A stretch of DNA of 64,000 nt from Flavobacterium limi (GTDB taxonomy: Bacteria; Bacteroidota; Bacteroidia; Flavobacteriales; Flavobacteriaceae), in contig NZ_JAADZV010000012.1 of assembly GCF_010645075.1 (NCBI RefSeq), forward strand, positions 90,177 to 154,176, given 5' to 3'. How positions within the stretch are numbered: the stretch's first letter is position 1; each line of letters opens with the position of its first letter. The notes below the pieces were generated by a model, which saw only the letters and a list, made by a program, of their open reading frames with translations, ran no database searches and was not told the DNA's origin. Of the stretch, positions 62,701 through 64,000 are shown piece after piece. The position numbers were made by a program, and so were the translations under genes.

Positions 62701-64000
62701 GTACCCCAACAATAACTTTTGCTTCAAATGCTACTTCAGGAAATCTTACGGTTTATGGTGTTAATTCTTGTGGCAACGGAACAGTTTCTGCTAATTATGC
62801 AATTACAGTAAATCCAAGGCCAACTCCAACATTTACAACCAATATTCAGGCTCAAACTTGTGCAGATGTACATATGACCTATGCTACACAAACCGGACAA
62901 TTCAATTATGTTTGGACAGTTTCGGGAGTTCTGAATACAGACTACAGACTTATCGCAAGAGGTACAAGCACAAATCATGATATTGTAATTGAATGGTTAA
63001 CAGGCGGATCTAAAACAGTTAGTGTTAATTATAATAATTCCAATGGTTGTAATGGTGCAGCAGCAGCAACCTATACGACTCAGGTAACAGCAATTGACAG
63101 AGGACAGGTAAACGGAGGAAGAGAAAATCTGTGTAAAAGTGATGCACTTCCAACATTAACTTTGCATAGTATAGCAGGAAATACAGTTCCATATTCTGTT
63201 GATCCATCATTGGTGGTAAAGTGGCAATATAATGATGATATTAATAATTCAGCGGCTACATGGTTTGATATTCCCGATCCGCAAAATGTTATCAATAATG
63301 TAACTTATACACCTCAGGCATTTCCGGGGGCTTTTAGAACTTACAGGGTTCTATTGCAAAACGGTTCTTGCACTAAAGAATCTATAGAAACCAGAATTAG
63401 AATACTTGCTTTTAATGCTCCTACTTTAGGTACAGCAACGTATCCTACTTGTTCAGTTGCCACAGGTAGTGTAGTTTTGACCGGTTTGCCATCAGGTAAC
63501 TGGACAATAAATCAAAGTGGTACAGTAACGGCAACTTACAACAACACTGTTGCAAACACAACCAATTTTACTGTTACTGGATTACCAGCCGGTACTTACA
63601 ATTTTACTGTTAGAGAAGGAAGCTGTACTTCTGATGCTTCTGTAACGTTAAATATGAGTCAGGTAGCCAATATCTGGGATGGCACAAAATGGTCGAAAAC
63701 AGGTGATACTACTTTGCCAACTGCCGGAGATAAAATTGTTTTTGAGGGCAATTATACAGTAACAAGTGATATAGCAGGGTGTAGCTGTACGGTAAATTCC
63801 GGTAATGTAATTGTAAACTCAGGAAGAACATTAACCATTAAAAATCAGGTAACGGTTAATGGAGGGTCTTTAACATTTGAAAACAATGCAAGCTTATTAC
63901 AAGATGTTAATACAACTGTAAACAATAACTCTGGTCCGATCATCTACAAGCGTTCTTCCCAGCCGATGAAGCGTTACGATTTTACCTATTGGTCCTCTCC
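59790..64000 (+). CDS. Very large secreted Ig-like/PKD-like repeat protein, partial
   Basis: At least 1403 residues; the frame is open at the right edge. Signal peptide (1-19, cleavage likely in VNAQ/C). Regions: an N-terminal beta-rich part, a Big_2-like domain (about 163-228, VWSSSNSLVATVNSSTGVVTA), an FN3-like domain (about 330-410, KMLSWNQVSNAIGYYLDIA), then five tandem repeats of 89 residues (597-1007) with one shortened, and further Ig-like parts with paired Cys. The last visible residues (YKRSSQPMKRYDFTYWSS) match a segment found before the C-terminal module of T9SS adhesins. The likely fate is type IX secretion to the cell surface as an adhesin or polysaccharide-binding protein. The sorting signal itself is outside the window. 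Confidence 0.88.
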   Translation, partial: MKKILLILLFAVFYTSVNAQCSITATTNASALTCGTAPLSACGGILYIGNGTNAMSLNMNQNLDLECLGAIQLIIRNNATLDFSGGNYDLRLASGSSVILQSGSNINSGGSCSASDRIYIGGSVVANCNGSGSIPSFPDIIANGGINQAGILSGNQYICTYGTTTTTFTSTVGSGGVWSSSNSLVATVNSSTGVVTAISAGTAIITYTKSGVTATRNVYVSSSAPAQPGTVSGTTPQCPSLANQVYSIAPISGVSSYTWTVPTGWIITAGQGTRSVTVTTGTSSQSGNLMVTASNACGTSNATYYYVNINTAISTSSPTANNIPVDNGYCGYKMLSWNQVSNAIGYYLDIATDSGFTNFVTGYQNYNVTYNNGGAPVYNLPNGTLYYRIRAYDNCNVSNYSATRTIIVSASPNSGTLASSQTICSGTQPANLVLTGNANPVIRWESSNEISFNTKQNIASTSNTLTGAIIGNLTQNTYFRAVTSLNTQMPSGQWCDGFSTLVLITVINTISPASSSPTLCANTAMTNITHSTNGFTGISNNGVSGANGLPAGVSASFANNIITISGTPTASGTFNYSIPVTGGSCGTSNATGTIRVNPLPAAAGTITGTATVCQGQTGVGYSVPVITDATSYTWSYSGTGATLTNGTTNTPTIAFSPTATSGNLTVRGTNSCGNGTVSANYAITVNPLPVAAGTITGTATVCQGQTNVSYAVPAITNATSYTWSYSGTGAAFTNGTTRTPTITFSSTATSGNLTVYGVNSCGNGTVSANYAITVNPLPVAAGTITGIATVCQGQTNVSYAVPAITNATSYTWFNSCGNGTVSANYAITVNPLPVAAGTVTGTSTVCQGQTGVGYSVPAITNATSYTWSYSGTGATFTNGTTNTPTITFSSTATSGNLTVYGVNSCGNGTVSANYAITINSFPVAAGTITGTSTVCQGQTNVSYAVPAITNATSYTWSYSGIGATFTNGTTSTPTITFASNATSGNLTVYGVNSCGNGTVSANYAITVNPRPTPTFTTNIQAQTCADVHMTYATQTGQFNYVWTVSGVLNTDYRLIARGTSTNHDIVIEWLTGGSKTVSVNYNNSNGCNGAAAATYTTQVTAIDRGQVNGGRENLCKSDALPTLTLHSIAGNTVPYSVDPSLVVKWQYNDDINNSAATWFDIPDPQNVINNVTYTPQAFPGAFRTYRVLLQNGSCTKESIETRIRILAFNAPTLGTATYPTCSVATGSVVLTGLPSGNWTINQSGTVTATYNNTVANTTNFTVTGLPAGTYNFTVREGSCTSDASVTLNMSQVANIWDGTKWSKTGDTTLPTAGDKIVFEGNYTVTSDIAGCSCTVNSGNVIVNSGRTLTIKNQVTVNGGSLTFENNASLLQDVNTTVNNNSGPIIYKRSSQPMKRYDFTYWSS
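61578..62810 (+). repeat. Tandem coding repeat, five units (267, 267, 165, 267 and 267 bp)
   Basis: Units start at 61578, 61845, 62112, 62277 and 62544. Each full unit encodes 89 residues from NPLPVAAGTITGT to SANYAITV, a PKD/Ig-like fold with the invariant words VCQGQT and NSCGNGTVSANY. The third unit has lost 34 codons (102 bp) in frame: the W of SYTW is followed directly by FNSCGNG. Unit pairs are nearly identical at DNA level, showing recent expansion or gene conversion. Confidence 0.95.

Noticed and set aside
61578..62810. CRISPR-like array
   Set aside because: The repeat units are 267 bp, in frame, and encode conserved protein domains. There are no short repeats with unique spacers and no cas genes.
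1..64000. tRNA, rRNA, prophage or insertion sequences
   Set aside because: Intergenic gaps were read for cloverleaf arms, CCA ends, transposase motifs and att-like repeats. None was convincing, although small structured RNAs cannot be excluded by eye.

Overview
The window looks like a chromosomal segment of a Flavobacterium-type member of the Bacteroidota. The supporting signs are AT-rich intergenic DNA, many candidate -7 boxes of the TAnnTTTG type, a type IX secretion (T9SS) sorting domain, a TonB-dependent receptor, DUF4270 and DUF4286 proteins, an OlsF-type acyltransferase fusion, and detached atpD-atpC. I saw no rRNA, tRNA, CRISPR array, phage or insertion sequence. Family calls rest on motifs read by eye; no database was searched.

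Layout. 1-8.4 kb (mostly minus strand): the start of an EamA transporter, an unknown exported protein, metG, a DUF1080 protein, a CDGSH iron-sulfur protein, a lipoprotein, a PhzF-like protein, a YdeI-like protein and a broken thioredoxin gene. 8.6-14.1 kb (plus): a basic/acidic small protein pair, a secreted patatin-like lipase, a lipoprotein, and a TPR protein with a T9SS tail. 14.3-24.1 kb: mainly housekeeping genes (serS, rsmA, mgtE, proC, nhaA, a 2-hydroxyacid dehydrogenase, DUF805 and TM2 membrane proteins). 24.2-28.0 kb: the acyltransferase fusion, exonuclease III and an OmpA-like lipoprotein.

28.1-35.0 kb (minus) is a biotin locus (bioF, bioD, bioA and a FabF-like ketoacyl synthase). 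It is split by a four-gene unit: small membrane protein, TraB/GumN protein, ECF sigma factor and a putative anti-sigma-like membrane protein. Then come atpD-atpC, a TonB receptor with an SGNH hydrolase, and a short glycogen-synthase-like gene with DUF4270 and glmS, divergent from panC-panD. 47.8-52.3 kb carries an esterase-like protein lacking its serine nucleophile, radA, and a GT51 transglycosylase with a long N-terminal region.

52.5-58.1 kb is the most interesting region. A LytS/LytTR-type two-component system lies beside a SIMPL-like protein, a VWA lipoprotein and an L,D-transpeptidase-like lipoprotein. The two transcription units next to the kinase carry matching paired direct repeats, 21-22 bp apart, placed exactly 59 bp upstream of a -7 box and with no -33 element. 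This predicts a small LytTR-controlled cell-envelope regulon. The window ends in a very large secreted repeat protein (from 59790) that runs off the right edge.

Intergenic DNA holds several dispersed repeat families. One has a hairpin whose two arms differ between copies by compensatory changes.
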